The notes beneath the pieces are model-generated. The model was not told the origin of the DNA, searched no databases, and saw only the letters and a list, made by a program, of their open reading frames with translations. This document shows, piece by piece, positions 54,301 to 61,084 of a stretch of DNA of 64,000 nucleotides (position 1 is its first letter; every line of letters begins with the position of its first letter). The position numbers and the translations under genes are program-made. This stretch comes from Pseudomonas sp. Fl4BN1. GTDB taxonomy: Bacteria; Pseudomonadota; Gammaproteobacteria; Pseudomonadales; Pseudomonadaceae. The DNA lies in NCBI RefSeq assembly GCF_009908285.1, contig NZ_JAAARM010000022.1, positions 1-64,000 on the forward strand. Direction: 5' to 3'.

Positions 54301-56431
54301 CCGAGACGTCGAAGCTGAAGGGGGTTTTCTGCAGCACCGCGTCGCTGGCCTCCAGGCCATAGGCCTCCTGCATCCAGCACAGGCGGTTGACCAGCGCCGC
54401 ATGACTGTTGCCGGCACCCTTGGGCTTGCCAGTGGAGCCCGAGGTGTAGATCACATAGGCCAGGTTCAACGGCCCGCCCAACAGCGCCAGCGGGCTGTCG
54501 CTGTAGGCGTCGAGCCAGCCCGGCGGTTGATCCAGGGTGATGACCTTGACCGCATCAGCCGGCAGCAATGGCAACAGCGAGCGCTGGCTGAGCAGCAGCC
54601 CGATGCCGCTGTCTTCGATCATGTAGGCCAGGCGGTCCAGGGGGTATTCCGGGTCCAGCGGCACATAGGCACCGCCGGCCTTGAGGATCGCCAACAGGCC
54701 GACCACCATTTCGACGGAGCGCTCGATGCAGATGCCCACCAGCACGTCCGGCCCGACACCCTGCTCACGCAGCAGGCGCGCCAGCTGGTTGGCCCGGGCA
54801 TCCAGCACGCGGTAGCTGAGGACCTGCTCGCCGAACACCAGGGCACTGGCTTGCGGCGTACGCAAGGCCTGGGCCTCGATCAACTGATGCATGCACTGCT
54901 GGGTCGGGTAGGTCTGCACCTGAGTCTGGTTCCAGCGGTGAACCAGGGTCTGCTGCTCCTGGGCATCGAGCATCGGCAATTCGCCGAGACGCTGCTGCGG
55001 GTCACTGATCATTCCCTGCAACAGCGCAGTCCAGTGCCGGGCCATGCGGGCGATGGTCTGGGCATCGAACAAGTCGACCGCGTAGGTCAGCGCGGCATGC
55101 AGCTTGCCGGACTTCTCGTAGGTGTCCAGGGTCAGGTCGAACTGGGTGGTGCGGCTCTGCCACTCGACCATGCCCAGCTCCAGCCCCGATGCGGTCTTCA
55201 CCGAACTGATGTCGGCGACCTGGGGCTGGTGGTTGTACATCACCTGGAACAGTGGCGTGTGGCTCAGGCTGCGTTCCAGCTTGAAGGCTTCCACCAGTTG
55301 CTCGAACGGCAGGTCCTGATGGGCCTGGGCGCCCAGGGCCGCCTCCTTGACCGCCTGCAGCAACTCGCTGATCCGGGTCTGGCCGGTGAGCTCGGTACGC
55401 AACACCTGGGTGTTGACGAAGAAGCCGATCAGCCCTTCGACTTCTGCGCGGTTGCGGTTGGCGATGGGCACGCCGACGCGGATATCGCCCTGCCCGGTAT
55501 AGCGATGCAGCAGCACATTGAAAGCACCGAGCAAGAGCATGAACAGGGTGACGTTGTGGGCTTTCGCCAAGCTCCGCAGTTGTTCGGCCAGGGCCGGCTC
55601 TACAGCGAACTCATGACGGCGGCCACGGTAGCTGGGCATCGCCGGGCGCGAGTGATCGGTGGGCAACTCCAGCACCGGGTGCTCATCGCCCAGGCGTGCC
55701 TGCCAGTACTCCAGCTGCCGCGCCTGCTCGCCGGCTTCCAGCCAGCGCCGCTGCCACAAGGCGTAGTCGCTGTACTGGATCGGCAATGCCGCCAGCTGCG
55801 GCGCCTCGCCCCGTTCGAAAGCGTCGTAGCAGCGAATGAATTCGTCGATCAGCACGTTCATCGACCAGCCATCGGAGACGATGTGGTGCAGGGTCAGCAG
55901 CAGTACGTGTTCCTGGGCATCGAGCTTGAGCAGCTTGACCCGCAACAGTGGGCCCGTGCCCAGGTCGAATGGCAGCAACGACTGGCGCTGGGCCTCTTCG
56001 GCCACCGCTTGCTCGCGCGCCGGTGCGGCCAGCTGGCTGAGATCCTGGTGTTCCACCGCCAGCGTGGCCTGCGCCGCCGCCTGCTCGAGGCGGTCGTCGG
56101 CATGGCGCTTGAACACCGTGCGCAGGGTTTCATGGCGCGCCACCAGGGCGGCGAAGGCCTGTTCCAGTGCAACACGGTCCAGCGCGCCCGTCAGGCGCAC
56201 CGCTCCCGGCAGGTTGTAGGCACCGCTCTGGGGGTCGAGCTGCCAGAGAAACCACATGCGGCGCTGGGCATACGACAGGGCCTGACGGTCATCGGCAGCC
56301 ACGTCGAGAGGAATCGGAAATAACCCAAAGTCGATGTTTTCCGCCCGCAGGCTATCGAGGAACAGCCGCCGTTTTTCCAGCGGCAGCTCGATAAACCGAC
56401 GAGCAAGTTTCAGGGACTTTTCAGCGTTCAT
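45392..56431 (-). CDS. pvdI: Pyoverdine NRPS with three modules: C-A-T-E-C-A-T-C-A-T
   Basis: Peptide synthetase of 3679 residues that extends the PvdL product. Module 1: C (HHIVSDG near 185), A (near 664, D-V-W-H-V-S-L-I-D, Ser), T (GGDSIISIQ near 1047), E (HHWAVDGVSW near 1227), giving D-Ser. Module 2: D-accepting C (PLSPMQQGMLF near 1563, HHILMDG near 1690), A (near 2160, D-G-E-D-H-G-T-V-T, read as Lys), T (near 2559). Module 3: C (near 2742), A (near 3220, D-G-E-V-C-G-G-V-T, hydroxyornithine type), T (GGHSLLAIQ near 3619). There is no release domain, as expected for a middle protein. A weak PvdS box precedes it. The symbol is by position in the classical locus. Confidence 0.9.
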   Translation of the reverse strand: MNAEKSLKLARRFIELPLEKRRLFLDSLRAENIDFGLFPIPLDVAADDRQALSYAQRRMWFLWQLDPQSGAYNLPGAVRLTGALDRVALEQAFAALVARHETLRTVFKRHADDRLEQAAAQATLAVEHQDLSQLAAPAREQAVAEEAQRQSLLPFDLGTGPLLRVKLLKLDAQEHVLLLTLHHIVSDGWSMNVLIDEFIRCYDAFERGEAPQLAALPIQYSDYALWQRRWLEAGEQARQLEYWQARLGDEHPVLELPTDHSRPAMPSYRGRRHEFAVEPALAEQLRSLAKAHNVTLFMLLLGAFNVLLHRYTGQGDIRVGVPIANRNRAEVEGLIGFFVNTQVLRTELTGQTRISELLQAVKEAALGAQAHQDLPFEQLVEAFKLERSLSHTPLFQVMYNHQPQVADISSVKTASGLELGMVEWQSRTTQFDLTLDTYEKSGKLHAALTYAVDLFDAQTIARMARHWTALLQGMISDPQQRLGELPMLDAQEQQTLVHRWNQTQVQTYPTQQCMHQLIEAQALRTPQASALVFGEQVLSYRVLDARANQLARLLREQGVGPDVLVGICIERSVEMVVGLLAILKAGGAYVPLDPEYPLDRLAYMIEDSGIGLLLSQRSLLPLLPADAVKVITLDQPPGWLDAYSDSPLALLGGPLNLAYVIYTSGSTGKPKGAGNSHAALVNRLCWMQEAYGLEASDAVLQKTPFSFDVSVWEFFWPLMTGARLVVAAPGAHREPAQLIATITAQQVSTLHFVPSMLQAFIRDSGVAACISLKRIVCSGEALPLDAQQQVFAQLPGVGLYNLYGPTEAAIDVTHWTCVDEGADSVPIGRPIANLRTHVLDAQLLPVPAGVAGELYLGGAGLARSYHRRPALTAERFVPCPFHHGERLYRTGDRVRQRADGVIEYLGRLDHQVKLRGLRIELGEIETRLLEHPQVREATVLVIDGKQLVAYLVLQDAADDWSDVLVAHLGRSLPEYMVPAQWVPLQRMPLTPNGKLDRKALLSQVGEVQQAPYSAPREGVEQTLAEIWRGVLTVEQVGLDDNFFALGGDSIISIQVVSRARQAGLLLSPRDLFQHQTLRSLAQVAKAVAAERVDSGPASGEVALTPVQHWFMEQPVPQRHHWNQSLLLQARQPLDAERLGLALSRLAAHHDALRLRVRQTSDGWQQAYSEDIGELLWLRNAENAQQLGELCEAAQRSLDLQHGPLLRGLLVNLADGSQRLLLVIHHWAVDGVSWRVLLEDLQQLYTQPQAPLAPRTSSYQAWSEHLQLVAGERAAELEYWQAQIPAQLADLPADRPAGALENRHEQKITLTLDAQRTGQLLQQAAGAYRTQINDLLLTALARTLGRWTGTEGTLLQLEGHGRETLGSDLDLSRSVGWFTSLFPVYLRPAGEPGAAIKAIKEQLRAVPDKGLGYGLLRYLGADATRQALAHLAQPRVTFNYLGQFDRQFDAEALLVPATEKAGQTQDPLAPLANWLVIEGQVYGGELSLSWGFSREMFDSATIQRLVDDYQQELLALIEHCIDTQHGGFTPSDVTLARLSQQQLDDLALPSRQVQDLYPLSPMQQGMLFHSLYQQGQDEVYVSQLRADVQGLDVVQFQRAWEQVLARHDMLRTGFVWQDEQGQALQVVYRQVTLPLIEHDWRGRQDLEAALDSLAEEQHRQGFELARPPLLRVALVRTGEDRWHLLYTSHHILMDGWSNALVLNEVLQASKGQPLGPVGAGFAQHIAWLQQQDPVVGERFWRERLGQLDEPSYLARSVAKAAQSVGQGEYGELLCQLDEAQTRDLSAFARAHQVTLNTLVQSAWLLLLQRYTGQAAVACGVTVSGRPAELADVEQQVGLFINTLPLIVGAEPAQSVSDWVRTVQALNLEMREHEHTPLFDIQRWAGSAGEALFDTLVVFENFPVAQSLEQAGGAGLQFSNVRSQERTNYPLTLTVHGGQRLSLNLEYLQADFDAVTVQRLGAYLQALLQRFVESPESALGALPLLLEPEQQRLLSDWNPAHATQPAKASVLSRFEQQVLAQPDQVALILDQRRMSYAELNRRANRLAHHLMEQGVTADTLVGIAVDRSLEMIVGLLAVLKAGGAYVPLDPQYPQDRLQCMIEDSGLQLLLTQHALLERLSIAPGLPRICLDDDPQWLAGYSAQNPVARAQPGNLAYVMFTSGSTGRPKGVGIDHAALARHVEVFTELFELTASDRVLQFGTFNFDGFVEQLYPALCCGAGVVVRGGELWDSDTFYEQLIEHQISVVDLTTAYWYLLVRDFADRGPRDYGRLRQVHAGGEAMPPEGLSAWREAGLAHVRLLNTYGPTEATVTATALDCGGYVDGSEAVPAIMPIGRVLDGRAIYLLDASLNPVPVGVAGELVIGGPLLARGYFNRPELTAERFIPDPFAVAGPGRLYRTGDLARYRADGVIEYIGRIDHQVKVRGFRIELGEIEARLLAQASLREALVIAADNQLLSYVVANEPLTPAGQLALREQIKSALRDALPDYMVPAHILFLEHLPLSPNGKLDRSALPKPDASQSLDSWIAPVTEREQQIADIWSQVLGAERVGLSDQFFEMGGHSLLATQMVSRVRHKLGIDVSLRTLFEHPVLGDFVQALGQSGIPAPVIQPVDRQQPLSLSYAQERQWFLWQLDPESAAYHVPSALRLKGRLDVTALQRSFDTLVARHESLRTHLLQDGERTLQVISAQARIEVVLAEADEARLKTLVEAEIAQPFDLKQGPLLRVKLLRLSEDEHVLVLVQHHIVSDGWSMQVMVDELVQLYAAYSQGQTLQLPAMPIQYADYALWQRDWMEAGEKVRQLHYWCGLLGGEQPVLELPFDHQRPALQSHRGARLNIDLAPSLVADLKALAQRQGVTLFMLLLASYQTLLHRYSGQQDIRVGVPIANRNRVETERLIGFFVNTQVLKADIDGQMNVAQLLQQVKQRALEAQAHQDLPFEQLVEALQPERSLSLSPLFQVVFNHHITLADSHLQRLAQLDMALVTWDEGVAQFDLTLDIEESAAAVRASLSYATDLFQASTIERMARHWQNLLRGMVADPQQSIGQLNLLDVDEQQHIRQLWNRTDSGFSAQRLVHERVADRARETPEAVAVIFDDQQLTYGELERSANRLARALIARGVGPEVRVAIAMPRSAEIMVAFLAVLKAGGVYVPLDVEYPQDRLLYMMQDSRAKLLLTHSAVQQQLPIPAGLDSLAVDQAQDWAGYAETAPPVTLDGDNLAYVIYTSGSTGMPKGVAVSHGPLVAHIIATGERYEMTAADCELHFMSFAFDGSHEGWMHPLINGARVLIRDDNLWLPEYTYAQMHRHGVTVGVFPPVYLQQLAEHAERDGNPPPVRVYCFGGDAVAQSSYDLAWRALRPTYLFNGYGPTETVVTPLLWKAAKGTPCGAAYMPIGTLLGNRSGYVLDAELNLQPIGVAGELYLGGEGVARGYLERPALTAERFVPDPYGAPGSRAYRSGDLTRGRPDGVVDYLGRVDHQVKIRGFRIELGEIEARLREQDSVREAVVVAQEGPTGKQLVGYLVMLDPSVAGDLAQQASYRDTLRRALRSHLPDYMVPAHVLFLEQMPLTPNGKLDRKGLPQPDASQMQQAYVAPESELEQQIAAIWAEVLRLPRVGLNDNFFEVGGHSLLAIQITSRVQAELGLEVPLAELFQTDSLQTYAQAASACHVGTAADFDDLREFMSELEAI

Positions 56432-56486
56432 CTGGGTTCATCCGTACATGTTGGGTATCGAGCTTTGGCTCGGCTATCCCTACGAA

Positions 56487-56511
56487 ACGGATGGGCCAGG
56501 AGAAAAATTAA
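56487..56511 (-). promoter_or_regulatory. Near-consensus PvdS box for the NRPS operon
   Basis: TTAAT-N17-CGT on the minus strand, one mismatch from TAAAT and one base longer in spacing, 56 bases before the NRPS start. Confidence 0.55.
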
Positions 56512-56545
56512 CTGCGCGCAGCGCCGCGGATCAGGGCTGCAACGG

Positions 56546-56569
56546 TAAATTCCCGGGGTGGCGACTCGT
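56546..56569 (+). promoter_or_regulatory. PvdS iron-starvation box for the ferric-reductase gene
   Basis: TAAAT-N16-CGT, exact consensus, 36 bases before ATG 56605 and divergent from the NRPS box. Confidence 0.85.
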
Positions 56570-56604
56570 CAAATCAGAACCTGCTTTTTTATAAGGTCGC
56601 GATC

Positions 56605-57567
56605 ATGTCATCAGCCACATCCCTGACCCTCTCCCTGGCCAACGGCCTACGCAAGCTGGTGGGCGCGGACAAGCCGCGGGCCTACCGGGTGATCAACGTC
56701 GAACTCAAGCAACGCATCGACCTCAGCCCGTCCATGGTGCGCTTGGTGTTCGGCGGCGAGGACATCGCCCAGGCCCGCACCCTGGCCCCGGACCAGCGCA
56801 TCAAATTGTTGTTCCCCGGCGCCGACGGCACACCGCCGCAACTTCCGGTGGAAGGCGACTGGCACGCCGCCCGGCGCAAATTGCCGACGCAGCAGCAACC
56901 GCCGATGCGCACCTACACCATCCGCGCCCTGCGCATGCAGCCGGCGGAACTGGACGTGGATTTCGTGCTGCATGGGGTCAATGGCCCCGCCTCGTCCTGG
57001 GCCACCCACGCGCAACCCGGCGATCGATTGCAGATGGTGGTGCCGAACAAGGCCTTCAGCGGCGACCCGGGCGGTTATGAATGGCTGCCGCCGGCGGGGA
57101 TTCGCAAAGTGCTGCTGATCGGCGACGAAACCGCCTTGCCGGCAATTGCCGGGATTCTCGAAGACCTGCAGGAATACCCGGACCATCCGGATGTGCAGGT
57201 ATTCATCGAAGTGCCCCACGAAAGCGACTGTATCGACCTGCGCTGCCACCCGCAGACCCGGGTCAACTGGCTGCCACGTGACGTGCTCAATGCGCGCCAC
57301 GGCGAAACCCTGATCCATGCCGCCCGGGAGCTGGCGGAACTGCCGCCGGCCAACACCGAACGCCGGCCGATCAAGGTCTCCGAACGCCATGAGGAACAGC
57401 GCCCGTGGGAAACCGCCAAACCTGCGGACAACAGTTTCTATGCCTGGGTCGCCGGCGAATCCGCCACGGTGATGAGCATCCGCCGCTACCTGATCAACGA
57501 ACGCGGCCAGGAGCGCCGCAACCTGACCCTGATGGGCTACTGGCGCCTGGGCACCTCCCTGGGCTGA
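56605..57567 (+). CDS. Siderophore-interacting protein, FAD-dependent ferric-siderophore reductase
   Basis: Cytosolic flavoenzyme of 320 residues in the SIP family (ViuB/YqjH). The FAD motif MRTYTIRAL lies near 101-109, the NAD(P)H-side motif GDETALPAIAG near 173-183 and the C-terminal WVAGESATVMSIRRYL near 280-295. Such enzymes reduce ferric siderophores to free Fe2+. Pyoverdine is usually reduced in the periplasm, so this enzyme may serve another siderophore or a step specific to this strain. An exact PvdS box directly upstream places it in the pyoverdine regulon. It converges with the thioesterase gene. Confidence 0.9.
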   Translation: MSSATSLTLSLANGLRKLVGADKPRAYRVINVELKQRIDLSPSMVRLVFGGEDIAQARTLAPDQRIKLLFPGADGTPPQLPVEGDWHAARRKLPTQQQPPMRTYTIRALRMQPAELDVDFVLHGVNGPASSWATHAQPGDRLQMVVPNKAFSGDPGGYEWLPPAGIRKVLLIGDETALPAIAGILEDLQEYPDHPDVQVFIEVPHESDCIDLRCHPQTRVNWLPRDVLNARHGETLIHAARELAELPPANTERRPIKVSERHEEQRPWETAKPADNSFYAWVAGESATVMSIRRYLINERGQERRNLTLMGYWRLGTSLG

Positions 57568-57604
57568 AAGGGCTACGCAACACGCTCCGAACCTGCGGCA
57601 GCGA

Positions 57605-58348
57605 CTACCAGGTTGCCGCAGCCAGCGGTATCTGGTGGCGCCGCCGATGCACGTCCAGGTGCCCCTTGATCAGGCTCAGCACCCGGGCTTCATGTGCATG
57701 GATGAAAAAGTGCCCGCCCGCCAGCATGTCCACCGAGAAACTGCCGCAGGTTTCCTTGCTCCAGCCAATCAGTTGCTCGGTGGTGGCGCGATCGGTCTTG
57801 CCACCCAACACATGCACCGGACAGCTCAGCAGTTCGCGCTGCATGGGGCGAAAGCGCCCGCACAGGAGGAAGTCGGCGCGCAGGATCGGCAAGGTCAGGT
57901 CCATCAGTTCCCGATTGGCCAATACCTCTTCGCTGGTGCCATTGAGAGTGCGCAACTGATCGATCAGTTGCTCATCGGTCTTGGGTTCGGCAAAACCCCG
58001 GTCGTACTCAGCACGCAGGGTCGGCGCCGCAGTGCCCGAAGCGAACAGCGCCACCGGCTCCGGGCAACCCAGGGCACGCAGGGCATGGGCCAGTTCACAC
58101 GCCAGTAACGCCCCCAGGCTGTGCCCGAACAAGGCATACGGCGCACGCAACGTGCCCTGGATTTCCCGGGCCAGTTGCATGGCCAATTGGCGCATGTCGG
58201 TGTGCAATGGCTCGGCGTAACGGGCACCGCGCCCAGGCAACTCCAACGGTTGCAGTTGCAGCCACTGCGGCAGCTTGCGCCGCCAGCGGCTGTACACCAT
58301 GGCGCTGGCGCCGGAATACGGCAGGCACAGCAAACTCAACTTGGTCAC
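57605..58348 (-). CDS. Type II thioesterase, PvdG-like
   Basis: Alpha/beta hydrolase of 247 residues that removes wrong or stalled acyl groups from NRPS carrier domains. The nucleophile motif ALFGHSLGALLA lies near 90-101, the N-terminal LSLLCLPYSGASAMVYSRW is typical and the catalytic His is in MLAGGHFFIHAH. The start is GTG 58348 with a GAGGG site seven bases upstream. In the classical pathway PvdG has this role. It might also act in trans in release, because the last NRPS has no thioesterase domain. A weak PvdS-like box overlaps the stop codon of the upstream MFS gene. Confidence 0.88.
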   Translation of the reverse strand: MTKLSLLCLPYSGASAMVYSRWRRKLPQWLQLQPLELPGRGARYAEPLHTDMRQLAMQLAREIQGTLRAPYALFGHSLGALLACELAHALRALGCPEPVALFASGTAAPTLRAEYDRGFAEPKTDEQLIDQLRTLNGTSEEVLANRELMDLTLPILRADFLLCGRFRPMQRELLSCPVHVLGGKTDRATTEQLIGWSKETCGSFSVDMLAGGHFFIHAHEARVLSLIKGHLDVHRRRHQIPLAAATW

Positions 58349-58382
58349 GGTATTGCCCTCGACAAATCATCTGTTAAGGAAA

Positions 58383-58406
58383 ACGCGGCACGGGCCGGAC
58401 AAATTA
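58383..58406 (-). promoter_or_regulatory. Weak PvdS-like box for the thioesterase gene
   Basis: TAATT-N16-CGT on the minus strand, one mismatch from consensus, overlapping the stop codon of the MFS gene and 35 bases before GTG 58348. Confidence 0.4.
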
Positions 58407-59594
58407 GTCCGCCGGCTCACCCCGGCTCAGGTGTCGATAGCTCTGCAACGCCGCACCGAGCACCACCACACCGCCGACCAAGGCCAGCCAGAACCCGCTG
58501 CGTGCGCCAAAATGGTCCACCAGCACCCCGGACCCGGCGGCCCCCAGGGCCACCCCGATGCTCAAGCCGGTGACCAGCCAGGTCAGGCCCTCAGTAAGCT
58601 TGGCCGCCGGTACGATGCGCTCTACCAGGGCCATGGCGACAATCAGCGTCGGGGCAAAAAACAGCCCGGCAACGAACACCGCCAGGGCCAGGCCGAGGAT
58701 GTTGCTCGCCAGCAGCAACGGCAGGGTGGTGACCGCGGTGGCGATGCCGCCGTACATGAACAGCCGTGGCAACGGGATCGAGAGTTTCAGCGCACCGAAG
58801 ACGATGCCGGCCAGGCACGAACCGATGGCGTACACCGAGAGCACGATACTCGCTGCCGCCGGCTGTCCCTGTTGCTGGGCAAAGGCCACGCTGACCACAT
58901 CGACGACCCCGACAATGATGCCCATGGCCAACATCAGCAGCACCAGCAGGCGAATCTCCCCGGAACGGATGATCGAGCCACCCTGCCCCTCTGCGTGGGG
59001 ATGCACCGGCGGCTCGGTGGCCTTTTGCAGGACGAACACACTGACCCCGATGGCCAGCATCAGCAGCGCCGCTAGCGGCCCGGCCTCGGGAAACAGCACC
59101 ACGCACAGCCCCACCGACAAGGGCGGGCCGATGATGAAGCAAACCTCGTCGAGCACCGATTCCAGGGCATAGGCGGTCTGCAACTGCGGCTGGCCACGGT
59201 ACAGCTCGGTCCAGCGGGCCCGGACCATGGCCGACATGCTGGGCATGCAACCGGCCAGGGCGGCAAACACGAACAGCGTCCAGTACGGCGCCTGCAAGCG
59301 CGTGCACAACAGCAGTGCCAGCAGCGCTCCGCCCCCCAGGCCGGCAGCCAGGGGCAGCACCCGGCCCTGGCCGAAGCGGTCCACCAGCCGCGAGACCTGG
59401 GGCGCGCAAAGGGCCGTGGCCAGGGCAAAGGTCGCCGCTACGCCACCGGCCAGGGCGTAACCGCCATGCAGTTGCGCCAGCATGGTGATCAGACCGATAC
59501 CGGTCATGGAGATCGGCATGCGCGCGACCATCCCGGCCAGGACAAACGCCCGGCTGCCGGGGGCGTTGAACAATTCACGATAGGGGTTGGCCAT
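58404..59594 (-). CDS. MFS transporter under TetR control
   Basis: Inner-membrane permease of 396 residues with about 12 helices. An MFS loop motif is seen as SRLVDRFGQGRVLPLAAG near 67-84, with a central loop rich in charged residues (HPHAEGQGGS near 200). The position between the thioesterase and a divergent TetR gene with two operators suggests an inducible exporter, perhaps of an antibiotic or siderophore intermediate. It resembles drug-efflux MFS members more than known pyoverdine transporters. Confidence 0.85.
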   Translation of the reverse strand: MANPYRELFNAPGSRAFVLAGMVARMPISMTGIGLITMLAQLHGGYALAGGVAATFALATALCAPQVSRLVDRFGQGRVLPLAAGLGGGALLALLLCTRLQAPYWTLFVFAALAGCMPSMSAMVRARWTELYRGQPQLQTAYALESVLDEVCFIIGPPLSVGLCVVLFPEAGPLAALLMLAIGVSVFVLQKATEPPVHPHAEGQGGSIIRSGEIRLLVLLMLAMGIIVGVVDVVSVAFAQQQGQPAAASIVLSVYAIGSCLAGIVFGALKLSIPLPRLFMYGGIATAVTTLPLLLASNILGLALAVFVAGLFFAPTLIVAMALVERIVPAAKLTEGLTWLVTGLSIGVALGAAGSGVLVDHFGARSGFWLALVGGVVVLGAALQSYRHLSRGEPAD

Positions 59595-59651
59595 TTACAA
59601 CGACTCCTTGGGGGGCTGCAACTTGCCACAAAGTGGCCCTGCAGTAAAAAT

Positions 59652-59668
59652 ACATACGCCTCGTATGT
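59652..59668. promoter_or_regulatory. TetR operator 1
   Basis: ACATACG-CCT-CGTATGT, a perfect 7-bp inverted repeat between the divergent MFS and TetR genes. Confidence 0.85.
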
Positions 59669-59682
59669 GAAAAATCATGCGA

Positions 59683-59699
59683 ACATACGCAGCGTATGT
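59683..59699. promoter_or_regulatory. TetR operator 2
   Basis: ACATACG-CAG-CGTATGT, with the same arms as operator 1. The centres are 31 bp apart, about three helical turns. Confidence 0.85.
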
Positions 59700-59730
59700 C
59701 AACCCTTCATCGAGTGGAGATCCGAACCTC

Positions 59731-60345
59731 ATGAGCAGCCGCCCACGCGCCGAAATGATCGAAGCAACCCGCGCCAAGTTGATTGCCAGCGCCCGCCAGG
59801 CATTTGCCCGACAGGGGTACGCCAAGGCATCGATGGACGAACTGACCGCCGAAGCCGGCCTGACCCGGGGCGCGCTGTATCACCATTTCGGTGACAAGCT
59901 GGGGTTATTGGCGGCCGTGGTGCAACAGATCGATACCGAGATGGATCAGCGCCTGGAGGCGATTTCCAGCCAGGTTGACGATCCATGGGAAGCGTTCTGC
60001 CAACGTTGTCAGGCCTACCTGCAGATGGCCCTGGAACCGGAAATCCAGCGCATCGTGTTGCAGGATGCACGGGCGCTACTGAGTGATACCAGCCAGGCGA
60101 GCGAGGAGCAGTGCATCGACACCCTTGGCGCCCTCCTGAGCCAGCTGATCCAGGCCCAAGTGATCGAACCGGTCGCGCCACGGGCCATGGCGCGCCTGAT
60201 CAACGGCGCCCTGGTGGAGGCCGCCCTGTGGATTGCCAATGCACCGCAACCGGCACAGAAACTTGAAGAGAGCCTGGTCGGCTTGCAACTGCTCCTGCGC
60301 GGTTTACGCCGTAACGACGCTCCACACGCCAGGGCCAACCACTGA
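59731..60345 (+). CDS. TetR-family repressor of the divergent MFS gene
   Basis: Protein of 204 residues. The N-terminal TetR helix-turn-helix is clear (RQAFARQGYAKASMDELTAEAGLTRGALYHHFGDK, about 21-55), and the rest is an all-helical ligand domain. ATG 59731 (MSSRPRAEMIEATR) follows a GGAGATCC site. The longer frame would run through the operators. It most likely represses itself and the MFS gene through the twin palindromes until a ligand binds. Confidence 0.92.
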   Translation: MSSRPRAEMIEATRAKLIASARQAFARQGYAKASMDELTAEAGLTRGALYHHFGDKLGLLAAVVQQIDTEMDQRLEAISSQVDDPWEAFCQRCQAYLQMALEPEIQRIVLQDARALLSDTSQASEEQCIDTLGALLSQLIQAQVIEPVAPRAMARLINGALVEAALWIANAPQPAQKLEESLVGLQLLLRGLRRNDAPHARANH

Positions 60346-60374
60346 AATACCCCCTGCCTCAACGTGAAAACTCC

Positions 60375-60919
60375 ATGGACCGCTTTGCCAGGCGCGCTCC
60401 CCAACCGGCAGCCACCTGTTTTTCACTCGATGGTTCAAGACTTCAGGTGGGCGACATTCTGCTCAGCCGCAACGCTGCCCGGCACAGCCTGCTCCAGTCC
60501 GCCACCGGCTCCGGCTACAGCCACGCGGCGCTGTTGGTGGATGATGGCGGGGGCTGATCGAGGCCATCAAGACCGGGGCAGACCATTGATGAGGACCGGC
60601 TCTTCTGTTCGCAGCTGATCGTCTCCAATTTCGCCCAGTGCGTTCTGCCCCTGAGTGAGCAAGCCGCCTAGCTGATCACCCCGGGGATCTTGACCGCTGC
60701 AACCTGCTGGTCGAGGTCACCGACTCGGTGATCATTCACAGCCAGTTCGCCGAACTACTATCGGTGCATTTTATCGAACAGCGCCAGGAACAGGACCTGA
60801 GCAACCATTTCCACCAGATGAACATGCACATCGCCGGCCTGACCAACCAGGCCTGTGCTTTTAGCAGGCCGCTGAAGCTGCGCTCGCCGATGGACACCTG
60901 CGTTGCTCTGAAAGGCTGA
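60375..60919 (+). pseudogene. Decayed YiiX/NlpC-P60-like amidase gene
   Basis: Three pieces of one protein in shifting frames. 60375-60557 reads LQVGDILLSRNAARHSLLQS and GYSHAALLVDDGG (a catalytic His region of permuted papain-like amidases). About 60587-60669 reads DRLFCSQLIVSNFAQC (a possible nucleophile region). About 60675-60919 reads HPGDLDRCNLLVEVTDSVII and onward to VALKG. The middle third is missing and at least two frameshifts are present. The family assignment rests on the VGDILLSR and SHAALLV pattern. Confidence 0.55.
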
Positions 60920-60946
60920 ACACGCGCCCTGATAAAGGAACGCCCC

Positions 60947-61042
60947 ATGCAGCTATCCTTCGCCCAACAAGTGGCGCTGATCAGCGCCGCGAGCTTTCTC
61001 GACCGGCGCTTGAGCGGCGACAAGAGTGTCTGGCAACCTTGA
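60947..61042 (+). CDS. Very short ORF, possibly a gene remnant
   Basis: A frame of 31 residues (MQLSFAQQVALISAASFLDR to SVWQP) starting at ATG 60947 after a good AAGGA site. It ends just before the VOC gene. It could be a leader or the N-terminal scrap of a lost gene. No family is recognised. Confidence 0.25.
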   Translation: MQLSFAQQVALISAASFLDRRLSGDKSVWQP

Positions 61043-61084
61043 GCGCCGCCGGCCCCCGTTGCGGCCTGAAATGGAATTCCCGCC

